Positions 9,601-20,116 of a stretch of DNA of 22,435 nucleotides are shown piece after piece. How positions within the stretch are numbered: position 1 is the stretch's first letter; each line of letters opens with the position of its first letter. Origin of the DNA: Plantago elongata (taxonomy: Eukaryota > Streptophyta > Magnoliopsida > Lamiales > Plantaginaceae); the NCBI GenBank assembly GCA_036897095.1, contig JAYMSP010002805.1:1-22435 (forward strand), given 5' to 3'. The translations under genes were made by a program, and so were the position numbers. The notes below the pieces were generated by a model that worked only from the letters and a program-made list of their open reading frames with translations, made no database searches and was not told the DNA's origin.

Positions 9601-12600
9601 AAGTGTTGGAACGACGACATCAGTATGACCATCCCCATCCACATCACCTATGCTAGGACCCTATAAAAAATGCCCATATAGCAGAAATATATTACTGAGT
9701 GAAACTGCCAGACTATAGTTTGGAAAGATTATGGAGCTAACCTGAGGAACGAGGCTTTTAAGATGTGTTTCCCAAATTTCTTTTCCTTGTGCTGTCCAAG
9801 CAGCAACATTTCCATGGACATCAGTAGTGACTAATTCGATTTTTCCATCATCATTAATATCAGCTGCAACTACTGCTCCTTGAATTTCAGCCATTTCAAG
9901 AGGAAACTTCTCTCTAGTTTTACCTGGATCGAGAAATTAGCAGCATAAGACAATATAAAGGAAAAATTTACCAACCCAGGAACAGAAGTCCAAGTAAAAC
10001 TTTAAAATGAATTGACCACCAACACAGAATATTTGAGATTACACACAAAAAAAGGACATTTCACAGCTAATATACTTCTATCATTTCCATTATGCAGTAC
10101 AAAATCACCATTGCAGATTGACCTTTTAGGTTCAACAGTAGGTTTTGGTAATAAGTCAAGAGTTTCCAATTTCTAATCTCAATTTGAGCATTTATGAGAA
10201 TGGTCAGCGAGCCACTAAGATAATGTAAACATCAATCAATTTTTCCCTGGATTTGGATTATAAATTATTGTGGAACCAGTCAAAGGATGCAGTAAGCAAT
10301 AGAGAACAAAGCTCGAATTCTCTTATTCACACAAACATGCAACGAAACAAGATAATCTACCATCCATTCTACAATGAGAGCCAAGGTAGAGTGATTCAGT
10401 CCAGAATTCATATTGATCTAATTAAATTAAATGCCACAATAGCATTTTCATTTAATATGCATATTTGCAAAGTGCAAACACAAATATCGACATAGCAGTT
10501 AGTCTTCAATTGGAAACTGAATAGTATGGAGCACATCACAGGTTGGATAAAATATCTTGCTAAACTAGATAACCCCAAGGAAAAACTCGCAAATTGATTG
10601 AGGACAAGAGTGCACACCTTTATGATCCAGTACATAAAACATGCCATAAGAAGTACCCACAAGGATATCCAAGTTGCCATCACCATCTAAATCAACAACT
10701 GTTGGAGTTGAATATATGTAAGCTCGGAAGTTTCCTGTATCAGTACTCAAATCCAATTGAGCAGTCCATTTAACTTCCTTTGTGTCGAGGTTGAAAACAA
10801 CAATACCACCAGCAACATATTTTCCAATTTCGATACCCCCAAGCTCCTTCAAATGCTCTGGGTTATCATAGTACCTGCAAAACTATATGTCAATTAGCTG
10901 GAATATGTGGAAGCAATTTTACAGCTTGCAGCTCAGCACAAATAGAAATAAATAACAGACAGTCACATTTATGTCATGACAATCAAAGCAATCTTCAGCG
11001 TATGATATATAAAAGGGGTAATATACAGAAGGGGACGAAAAGAGCCTTCAGGCAGTATCTGTAAAGTGAAAGAGGTCTAGTGTACACTTCTGCTATGGAT
11101 GTCCTGTGGGAATAACTTGAGAATATTAGCTCTGCAAACTGATTCTGCTGAAGGTGGGGAGTAAAACTGTTTTGTTCAATAAGTATGATGTAGTAAATTA
11201 ATAATAATACATAGTAGATACCACACAATCAGCTCATTCAGCCTCTTTTCATGACCATCAAGATGAACCAAACCCATCAGAAGAAAGGGCAGAGAGTATT
11301 TCACCAAACCAAGAAACTTACTCATGGTCAAAGAAGTAAGAAACAGCAACAATCATCTCAGGAACACCATCTTTGTCAATGTCTGCAATAACCTGAAGTC
11401 AATAACCGTAAGTAAAATCTAAGAAAGAAACAAATGTAAAAGCTTCATTGATTAATGTCACTATATTACCGGAGTGCACAAGACATGAGCATCAATGCTA
11501 ACATAATCTTCCAGTATCTCATGCTGTGCTTCAGTCCATTCCTCATCTCCCCACATGTTTTCGTCAACATAATCATCATAGTCATAGTTATACTCATCAG
11601 CAAGCTCTTCATTATCCCTGAACAACTCAAATGATGAATCAGCATCTTCCTCCAAACCTCCAGCATTTTCCACCGTTGCAGCAGTATCGTTTGCATTGCC
11701 TTCTGAATTTCTGTCTTGAAGAAGCCTCCGTTTCATGCCTTTTCCACTTTCTACATCCCCAATCTTTTCAGATCCAGGAGCAGTTGTACCATTTGAGCTC
11801 TGAGGCATCTTGATGCCTGCATCCGTTTGACTATCATTGTTAATCCCAGGTGTATCTACAACAGATGTGTTCAGCTGGTTGTGTTGAATATCATTAGTAG
11901 TAGAACTCGTGTTTTTTGACGCTTCCTGGGGAACTACTTCTGGAACGGAATTCGATTGATTGGCTGAATTATGATGGCCTTCTGAGTGGGTAATATTTGC
12001 AGCAACCTCACTTCCATTGTGATCTAACCAAATTTCACATATGTTATAATCTCAACAATTTGCAATATTTGAATCCATGGTAAGAGGAAAGTTGAGGGCA
12101 CATCTATAAAATATACTTCTGCAGATAATAGGAACTTCAAAGGTGCTATATCACACCCGATGCTGAACCAGAATACAAAACAAACTTTCACAATAGAGTA
12201 CAATCCCCGATACTTACATGTTAAATATATACAAAATGATAAAACCAGAAAATCAACCCAATTTAAACGGTCGTGCTACTTCGGGATACAACCCCAGTAC
12301 TTGGGAACTGTGTGATCAGCCAATGATTAATTAGGTAGGCTTGCAAGATTGGTACTACATATCAGTGTTGTCAATCGCGCCGCGATCGCGGCGCTATAGC
12401 ATCTGGCTACGACAGCACAGCTGCCGCGGTACAGAAATATGGCGCGATAGCGGGGCTATCGCGGCACGGCATCGCACCCACGACGCATATTTCGTTAATT
12501 TGTTGGGTGTAAAATCCAAATTTACCCCTATTTACAAAATATAATGGTAAAAGTAAGGGAAAAAAAGGGAAATAGAGAAGAAAAGAAGAGAGAAACAAAA

Positions 12601-15348
12601 GAAAAGAAGAAAGAAGAAAGAAAGAAAAAAGAGCAATTGTTGCCAGCCTCATTTCTGGCCACCATTTCGGCGGATTAAAGACGACCTCACCTATTTTTCT
12701 TCACTTTGCTTGCCTTAAGACTATTTATATGTAATATTATGTGACTATGGGGGTAATATTTGACTTAACAAGAATCTATATGGTCATTTTATAAATTTTG
12801 CAATTTTTTTTCTTTACTTCACTATCCCACCTGCGACTGCGATCCCGGTTTTTTGGGCCTGGCACGACACGCGATTGACAACCTTGCTGCATATCACATT
12901 TTACGGGGTCTTATATAGAAGAGTTGATCTTAATGTCAGTTTCTATAACACAGCAATATGGCATGAATCTCACAGCCTCTCTAGAATACAAAAGGCAAAG
13001 CCAATTGCCAGACTAAATGCAACATATTAAGCAAATAAACCTACAACTGAGGAATTCTCCAATGTGACACCTGAGCATGATTCTAGATAGAAGAGATTTT
13101 ACGTGAAGAAAGTGTAGGGTGTATAACTTGGTGTCTGCGTGCATACAATAGAGAGGGGAAAACAGGAAACTTGTGACATGTGGAAAATTCTCCCAAGTGT
13201 CACCTGAGCATAATACAAGATGGAAGAGCATTTGGTTGGAGAGAGAGAGTGAGGTGTGTAACTTTGAGTGTGCTTTTGTGTGTGTGGTTTCTGTACAGTT
13301 GAGAAAGAAAAAAAATACTAGTACCAGGTAAAGCAATAGGAGTATGCAAGTTACATGGGAGGTCCACTTACACCCAATGATTAGCGAAGTCATGATGTTC
13401 TTTTATGAATATGGAGGTGAAATTGATATCTGTTTTCTTTATATATAAACCTAAAAGATTACATATAAAAGAAACACCAAATGCAACAACTTTTAACTCC
13501 AATATCTATCTACACCTCTTAAATTCTGTTCAACTTCAATTTCTTTCATTTCCTTTCATTTTTACCTTTTCCTTTATCCTCCATTCTTTTTATTGATCTA
13601 ATCAAAGAGGCATGCTCAGGATATGTTTTTCGGTGATTACTTCTGCTCATTTAAAATATTAAAATTGGATCATGACATGTTTCTCAAGCCACACTGAATC
13701 ACCAAGCAAATCAAGAGACTTATCAGATTCAAATGTTTGGGAGGAAATGTTTACGGCATTGCACACAAAATTACAGCAACAGCAGAATTATATAACTACC
13801 ATGTATTCACCCAAAGGACTGAAGATATCATGCCATCTTCAAACACACTGACAATTCAGACTACATAAAACCACTACAATTTCATATTATTCTACTATCT
13901 CAAACTGAAATGTGTTCCTTCAGAATACTAAGTTGGGTTAAGAATATAACTTACGAGCTAAGGATTCCAGGAGGGCATCTTGGATCAATTGGTCGTCGTC
14001 GACATCTGGATGGGAACGATCAACAGGATCTGGATTCAAACCCACATGCCAATTCTTTTTTACTTTCAACCTTGGAATCTCAAGTTTGTCTGTCATTATG
14101 TAGCCCGAAACCCTAAAAAGAAAATTTGTTTCAGTAAAGTTAGAAAGATAAAGCACTTCCAGTGAGCAGTAAATCGTTACCTGAAAAACAACACTTCACC
14201 ATTGTAGGTGGCTAGAGCTATTTCTCTAACACCATCTTTGTCAATGTCATACAGAAGAGGACTGGAGTGTACAGTTGACTGGTGAAATGCAGGCCATCCT
14301 GATCAATGGAAAAGGAATCCATGATCCATTTCCCAATCATGCCATTCCAGGCCCATAGTAATTAATGTAAACAATATATACAATTTCAAGATACAGTAAC
14401 AACAACAGGTAACAAAATCTAAAACTACATTTAGGAACCACTATATGTACCTGGCAACTTATCTCCATCAGAACCTTCCAGAACCTCCAGGTAATGTACA
14501 AAAGATGGAACAACTACTTCAAGCTTCCCATCACTGAGGCATACACAGAGATTCAGAAAGAAGTTTGCCAAAGCTTCAAAGAAATCAGAGACAACAGTCC
14601 TGACTCCTGAGGAAGCAAGCAAGCATCATTTGAAGAGCAACATTCTATTGTAATACGGGCATTGACTCAACAGCAGGGAAGGGGAAAAACTACTTGTTAC
14701 ATAAATCAAAAATAAGGACAACATATCCAATCCGTCAACCACCCCTCTAAGCCAAGTTTATTCGCAAGGTTTTTCCAATCCAACAACCTACCTAATCCGT
14801 CATCAATGTATGTTCAGGAATATCGGAGACATCATGACCGGAAACATGCTACTGCAATAAGAATAACATAGAAACTATTTCATCACCTGTTAATATCCGC
14901 CACTAAAGGTGTGGCGTATATGCTAGAACTCACTTCAGTCTGCCATCTCAACTCCAAATGCTGTGGGCATTGCGAATTCAAAAGCTCGTCCTCATCGCTG
15001 ATCGAAGGCAACATGATCAAGGACAAAATACACACAACCAAAAACAAAATGTGCAAATGTAAATAGCATCGCACTCAAACATTTTCATCAATTTCCGTTA
15101 TCAACTATGACCAAAAACAAATGGAAATATAAATAGCAATATAGCATCGCTACAATGTCAATTTTGAACAAAAATGGTGCACTGATCCAGAATCGAAACA
15201 TGAAAACTTACAAATTAGGGTACCCAAGGACATCATCGGTGGCCTCGCGCGCACGAAATTTGTTCGGTGTGGCATCTTCCTCCGATTGCGAAACGCCATG
15301 GTTGAAAATAAGAAAAGCAAGGAACAGAAACACACAAGGAAGTTTCAT
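6627..15348 (-). CDS. DEX1: DEX1, defective in exine formation 1: FG-GAP/VCBS membrane protein
   Basis: DEX1 is required for primexine and exine patterning of the pollen wall in Arabidopsis; it is membrane-associated with predicted calcium-binding loops. I place 13 exons: 15348-15212, 14997-14887, 14533-14451, 14298-14181, 14112-13955, 12023-11470, 11392-11322, 10874-10618, 9923-9742, 9660-9377, 9291-9174, 7215-7033, 6944-6627. All introns are GT...AG. The 2574 nt stay in one frame: 857 residues plus TGA, slightly shorter than Arabidopsis (about 896). The ATG precedes a signal peptide ([15 protein letters not shown]). Calcium-loop motifs (DxDxDG type, FG-GAP/VCBS repeats) start at about residues 80, 128, 391, 472, 518 and 563, with a weaker one at 659. 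Residues 203-387 (exon 6) are an acidic, Asn/Ser-rich insert. One membrane segment lies at about 821-840, followed by a short tail ending SFSRNTDL. The gene looks intact. Confidence 0.96.
7996..8474. mobile_element. Stowaway-like MITE in DEX1 intron 11
   Basis: The ends ACTTCCTCCTTCC (7996-8008) and GGATGGAGGAAGT (8462-8474) are inverted repeats with one mismatch in 13. They resemble the CTCCCTCCGTCCC-type termini of Stowaway/Tc1-mariner MITEs. Just inside, TTGGTCA and TGACC are also inverted. A TA dinucleotide adjoins each end, but not in perfect register, so the expected TA target duplication is only partly preserved. The 479-bp AT-rich interior has no transposase. It sits inside the 1958-bp intron between exons 11 and 12 and disrupts no splice site. 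Confidence 0.6.
12377..12394. repeat. 18-bp perfect GC palindrome
   Basis: GCGCCGCGATCGCGGCGC is self-complementary over 18 bp, centred between 12385 and 12386. It overlaps the inner edge of the left terminal repeat of the hAT-like element, so it may be part of that element's subterminal structure. Confidence 0.95.
12549..12631. repeat. Purine-only simple repeat (GA/A-rich)
   Basis: An almost unbroken run of A and G built from AGAA/GAAAG words lies inside the hAT-like element. On the DEX1 transcript strand it reads as a polypyrimidine tract. It is low-complexity sequence with no other content. Confidence 0.85.
13051..13310. repeat. Imperfect tandem duplication in DEX1 intron 5, unit about 130 bp
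   Basis: GGAATTCTCCAATGTGACAC at 13051 and the sequence after it (CCTGAGCAT..., ...GGTGTATAACTT...GTGTCTGCGTGC) recur from 13182 as GGAAAATTCTCCCAAGTGTC, CCTGAGCAT..., ...GGTGTGTAACTT...GTGTGC. The copies have diverged by substitutions and small indels. They are intronic and non-coding. Confidence 0.65.
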
Positions 15349-16075
15349 GAATTTACCAGTCAAAGCCCTACTCAATTGGGGTTTGGAGATCGATTTGAGG
15401 AGAAAGAAACCACTTCTCTGTTACCAGAAGAAATGTTGTATACTCGATGCTTCTTTCAATCTGGCTTATTTCTCATCGCTCCTCCTATTTCTGCATATTT
15501 GCAGTTACTTATCAAGACAGGTGATAAACAATTATTAATAAAGTCCGATATGATTATAATTTTTTTTTAAATAGTATGAAAGTCTGAAAATTCATTTTGC
15601 GAATGATAAGGGGTGGAACATTTGAAACACTGGACCTTTTGATCGGTTCCCTCATATGGAGCCAAATGATGAGTGGTGGAACCTCGGTCACTAACTAAAC
15701 TGCTACAGTGGTCTCTTTGAACCCTTCACTCCGCTCCGTGTTTTCTGTACTTTTGACAATGTTGTAAACTCTTGGGGGCAGGGATGCGTCAATATGTCCG
15801 ATTGGCCGAGGTAAAACCCGAACAAGACTTTATTCAAGTGAGAGTTGATGGTTCCCAATGTAGTAATTATGGGATGAAGTTAAGTTTTTAAAAATATTGT
15901 GGATTCAAGTTCTCAGACACTACTTTGATATAACTCCAGTATTGCTTACCTTAGGTATCGAGAATGGTGCAGTATTTATATGGATTGTAACCTAGAAGGC
16001 CAAATCCCTTGAGATGGTGTCAAGTGTAGGCTTAAGATTCTAGGGCACCCATGTTCCTTGTGGCCCATGGAATAA
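15349..16075. other. Upstream region of DEX1
   Basis: The DEX1 promoter and 5' UTR should lie here, reading leftward, but I cannot pick a convincing TATA box or transcription start. No coding region or transposon end is visible. The antisense pseudogene's last frame ends at 16076, so the two - strand units are only about 730 bp apart. Confidence 0.5.
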
Positions 16076-18250
16076 TCAAGGGACATAGGTCCAACAATAA
16101 TTAATGGCCATGGAGGTCTTTTTGGTCCATTTGGTCCCCGTTATAATGTTTTCCAGTATAAGATCCATGGAGACGGTCTCGTAGGAGTATGTACGGGGCC
16201 TTCGCCTATGAACTTGGGCACATCTATTTTGAGCGGCGTCTGAGGTGGGCTGATGAATTAAAATCATCAGCTTCATCCTCCTTCCTTTCTGCTTGAACAT
16301 GAGAATTAAAATCAAATGAAAGACTTAGAAATTTTATCAAAAAGGTAATATTCAAAAGGAACATATTGATATTTGAGGTATCATTTACTTCTGTTGTTGG
16401 AAGCTCAGAATCAACTTTCTCCGAAACCGATGTGGTTTCTGGCAACCTTTCTGGTGACTTTGCCTTTTCGGCATCATCAATTTCCATGGGTGATGAGGAG
16501 TTCGCCACTTTATCCCCATCAACCTACCGAAAGAAGAAATATTGCATTTATTAAGTAGTGAATATTGATAAGTTATTTAGAGAGAGAGTTTATTCTTCTT
16601 TTATATACCTTCTTGAAGGAAGGCTCAGAAGCAACTTCTTCAAAAAGTTTTTCTGCCTCTGGAATGACTTGTGCTTGTGGTGTGGCAACCACTTCAATTT
16701 CTTTCTCAGTTTGAGCCTATTCAGAAACAAAATGAAGTTAGATACACATAAGAAACATATGAAAGCCAAATTATTTATTTTCAGAAATAATTAACTACCT
16801 GTATCGTAGGCTCAGGTTCTTGATGTGTAGAGGTTGCAGGAACCTCTTCTTCATTCAAAGAGGTAGGCAATCTTGCTTCCCCCTGAAAGTGTGTCTCCAA
16901 ATTAACCTGTAACAAAGAAGGTATATGAGTAACAAGTTAAAATTAAGAAATGCTTACAAGTTAGAGATAAATCGCTCTGCTACCTGAATGCCTTCAGACA
17001 GATTGGCCTCTTGTACTTGTGGAGATCCTATGCTTTGTTGTTGATTAGCATCCACATCTTTGTTTGAAGTTTCTGGTACTTCAAACCTTTCCTTTACTTG
17101 ACCATTCTGAGTGCCCGTCTCAGTTTGATCCCTCTCAGAGAGTTGAGGAACCTGCTCCATAGCAGGAATTTCTTCAGCAATGAAGTTTTCTGGAAACTTT
17201 AGTGTGGAGGCAATGTCAGAATCCTCCATCACTCTATCACTTTCAACCAATTCTTATTCTTCCAGTTGGGGTGTGACTTCTCCATCTAATTTTTCCTTAG
17301 TTGCTTCCTCAGCAACCTTTGCTCGTTTCTTTAGAGGAGATGTGCAAGAAGCTCCACCATGTGTCTCTATCCGTGCTCGTTTTAGCACTTGTAAAAGTGA
17401 CATATCATATTCAGAAGCATCACTATCAAAGTCAGGAACGGACTCGTCAATGTCATTGTGATCATTCACATAGAGAACTAGCATCTTACTTGTGCTGCAT
17501 GTTCTTGTCGTAGAAAGGGGGTCTTTCTGGACAGAACTTATGATATGAGCTTCATTCTTATTGCCATGTCCTTCTGAGGGTTGAGCATTAACCATTACAA
17601 CTTCAGCAGGTATTTTGTCTTTGATCTCTGTTTCTTAGTCATTGGCTTCTTAATGACTTGAATCTCTACTTGGACTTTTTCAGAAACCCCTCCTCCTATT
17701 GTCACCAACTCTTCCTTAGCATCCTCCTTGGTTGCTTCTTCAAATGCATGCTTGTACATGTTGTTGGTAACCGGGATATCCATATGCTCTATGAGCACTA
17801 TGTCGAACTTCTCCAACATATAGCAAATTTTCAGGTCATAGTGCAAATTGGCCTTTGTATCATCAGGGTTCTACACAATCTTGGGTTCAAATTCCTTAAT
17901 CCTATTGACAAACTTCATGAATGTGTACTTCCCCATTTAAAGAGGTTTTCCTTCTCATTCACTTATTTCTGGAGAATGTTCATCATCATCCAGCGTTCCA
18001 GACTTATCTGGTCAATCCCTCCTTTGTTGCCATCGAAGCACCGATGCAACAGACATGCCAAGTTCCAATGCTCAAAGAGATGTCTTGTGCCGATGTCTCC
18101 TAGAATGAATGTGGAAGGACAGTCTTCAATTTTGTCATTTGCAGCATCTTCATACAGAACTCTGACACTGTCATTCAGAGTCTTGTCTTGTCCCACGATT
18201 CTTTTCACAATCAAGGTAAATTTAAGGAATCTCAAGAAGGTTGATGGCAT
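16076..18250 (-). pseudogene. Broken multi-exon acidic protein gene, unknown family, antisense to the neighbouring LTR
   Basis: I do not recognise the family. The first ATG (18250-18248) opens MPSTFLRFLKFTLIVKRIVG and a hydrophobic/globular segment. It is broken by an in-frame TAA (17965-17963), a frameshift near 17930, a TAG (17873-17871) before NPDDTKANLHYDLKICYML, and a second frameshift near 17640. The frame from 17634 then runs to 16984 with one TAA (17256-17254). Four further exons follow with GT...AG junctions, all in phase 0: 16906-16799, 16716-16609, 16523-16389 and 16288-16076 (the acceptor of the last is less certain). Introns are 77-100 bp. The second half is rich in Glu, Pro, Ser and Thr and includes a basic patch (SPLKKRAKV) that could be a nuclear signal. 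It ends about 430 bp from the polypurine tract of an LTR in the opposite orientation, so it may belong to a retrotransposon. Confidence 0.6.
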
Positions 18251-18661
18251 GATACATTGATCCAGAAAGAGTGCTGAAGAACTTAAGGTTTCTGAACTTC
18301 AGTTATGTTTGAAGACTTAAAGACTTGAAGACTAGTATTTTAGAATGTTTACTTGGAGCTTGGACTCTCATGTTGTTCTAATTTACGTAGTGATTTTCAT
18401 GTAATTTTGTTGACTGTATTTCTTTATAATACATTTGTAAAATTTATCTTATGTTTTGTAATTATTCTATCTGATGATCATACTCCCAGATACCATTTTA
18501 ATAGAAGATAACTTGTCAGCAAAGATCACTTCTTGTGATTTGGTAGATGTTTACTTTCGACACTTAATTAACTTATTGAATATCATTTGAAATAATTAAA
18601 TGGTGGATTATTTTCACTTCCATGTTTGTAATAGGCTTTGAAGATAGTCATGGATGACTGA
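18251..18661 (+). other. AT-rich non-coding stretch before the LTR
   Basis: No open frame or domain is visible. It leads from the antisense pseudogene's start to the polypurine tract. It may be the 3' internal part of the LTR element or the promoter side of the pseudogene. Confidence 0.4.
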
Positions 18662-18679
18662 TCAAAAAGGGGGCAAATT
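18662..18679 (+). other. Polypurine tract of an LTR retrotransposon
   Basis: TCAAAAAGGGGGCAAATT sits directly before TGTTAGG. An A-run/G-run of this kind just before a TGTT... LTR start is the usual plus-strand priming site, and in this form resembles SIRE-type Ty1/copia elements. Its presence marks the following LTR as a 3' LTR on the + strand. Confidence 0.65.
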
Positions 18680-19253
18680 TGTTAGGATTATCCGTTAGTA
18701 TTATCAATCACCATATGACTTATCTTAGTACAGAAAGGTGACTAGTATTCTTAGTTCACTTGAACATTATAAAAGAGGAAATCACTCAGTATGTAAATGT
18801 AGTAAATCATGTAATAGGATTGGTAGGTCTCTGAATGCAATTTTTATGTTTAAGAGTAGTCCATGAAGAAGGATCCTAGCAATGGATTTTAATCAAAGAT
18901 TGAAGACTGAAGATTGCACAAGGCTTATGAAGACTAAAGGTATAAGTCTCCTCAGATAGACTATGAACAAGATACCATAATGTATAATGTATTTGATACA
19001 AAATACTAGTATCTGAACATATGACATCATCAAGTTTTGGAGCATGCGAGCTCTCAGAGAGCCTCATGTGTCCGATGAGACTAAATGACAAGAAATAGTA
19101 CAATGCATTTATTACATCGGTTGAAATATCCCTAAGTGTACTGTCTTCACTGAAAATGAGATAGAGACATCTGAGTACTTATTTCGAGATATGAACGGAC
19201 TGAATTTGGAAGTATGTCTAACGTATACTATTCCAACGAATCTCAAGTTCATC

Positions 19254-19261
19254 TATAAATA
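19254..19261 (+). promoter_or_regulatory. TATA box of the LTR promoter
   Basis: TATAAATA lies 574 bp into the LTR, within CATCTATAAATATCAACACT. The flanking sequence is almost unchanged in the second LTR copy, although the rest of the two copies has diverged. The LTR transcript would begin some 25-35 bases downstream. Confidence 0.6.
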
Positions 19262-20071
19262 TCAACACTTAGAAGCTGAGAAATACACACACGAACTACG
19301 CTATCAATCTACTTTCAAGCAAGTATTCTCTCAAGCATCTCGCTACCATTCTCCAAGATTTCTGTTGCGATCAAAGCTCAAAGAATTATCTAGTAGTTAT
19401 AAGTAACCTGAACCTTTAACAAGAGATTGTTATTCGTGAAAGAGTTGAACACTCAGATACCTTTCTGAAGCTCATTCTCCGAAACGGGTACCAATTACTT
19501 GGGTCAGTAAAAGAGTAACCTACCATACATTGAATAAGTGTATTAAGTAGACTTGTCTCTTCTATGCTCTTTGAATATAACTGCAAAGTTATACAAGAAT
19601 CTTACCTGACAAACATCATAACCAACACCATCAAGGCATGGAGTACATGAAGTACTTGATTTGTGAAATCAAGGAACATCTCCAAGGTTATCTTGAGTAC
19701 ATCAAGTACTTGGCTCGTGGAGCTAGGAAACAGCTCAGGGGGAACATTTGGTTGGAAACCATTTGTTTGTAGGGATCTTAGAGTAGGATTATTGTAAGGG
19801 GAACTCAATTATCTGTTCTAGTGAATTCTAGGTCCCAGAAAGGCTGAAATGGATTAGTTGGAGGATTACGCCACCTCCATATACCACTATACTTGATGTG
19901 TTATTTACTTACTCGTATTTATCTTTAAGCATAACACATACACACATTTATTACTGCAAAAGACAAACTCATTTATCTTCGCAAATTCTTCCGTTATCTG
20001 AATTTAAGTATCAAAACCCATCAGTTTCTGAGAAATAGTGTTTATCGACAAAAGTTTGAAAAGACTATTCA

Positions 20072-20081
20072 CCCCCCCCCC
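20072..20081. repeat. Homopolymer of 10 C
   Basis: A C-run followed by TCTTGTAT lies about 35 bases before the LTR's 3' end. A CCCCC-CTCT motif near the 3' end is common in SIRE-like LTRs. The exact length is prone to sequencing error. Confidence 0.8.
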
Positions 20082-20116
20082 TCTTGTATCTTATTTTGCC
20101 GTTATCTGGACCAACA

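Larger units (their letters stand above)
12365..12889. mobile_element. hAT-like non-autonomous element (MITE) in DEX1 intron 5
   Basis: A 12-bp terminal inverted repeat, TTGTCAATCGCG (12368-12379) and CGCGATTGACAA (12870-12881), lies close to both ends. The element is bracketed by the direct repeat CATATCA (12358-12364 and 12890-12896), fitting a target duplication one base short of the 8 bp usual for hAT elements. The ends are GC-rich (CGCGATAGCG-type words), unlike the AT-rich intron. The 525-bp interior holds a purine run but no transposase frame, so it would depend on an enzyme from elsewhere. It does not touch the exon 5 or exon 6 splice sites. Confidence 0.7.
18680..20116 (+). mobile_element. 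LTR of a Ty1/copia-type (SIRE-like) retrotransposon, complete, probably the 3' LTR
   Basis: The LTR starts TGTTAGGATT after the polypurine tract and probably ends CTGGACCAACA at 20116, giving TG...CA termini and 1437 bp. It contains a TATAAATA box, short direct words and a C-run shortly before its 3' end. No tRNA-Met primer site (TGGTATCAGAGC type) follows 20116, agreeing with a 3' or solo LTR. The first 630 bases align with 21812-22435. No gag, protease, integrase or reverse transcriptase of copia type is seen upstream in the window, so the internal region is either lost or replaced by the antisense pseudogene. Confidence 0.7.

Noticed and set aside
13013-13393. 126-codon open frame on the - strand within DEX1 intron 5
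   Set aside because: It is a low-complexity hydrophobic translation overlying the imperfect intronic duplication, with no family resemblance. It is explained as a chance frame.
15155-15570. Two overlapping + strand frames over DEX1 exon 1
   Set aside because: They lie antisense to the DEX1 signal-peptide exon and upstream region. There is no independent support.
17658-18260. 200-codon open frame on the + strand
   Set aside because: It is the shadow of the - strand pseudogene, whose peptide composition and downstream splice pattern fit coding sequence better. The + translation shows no domain.
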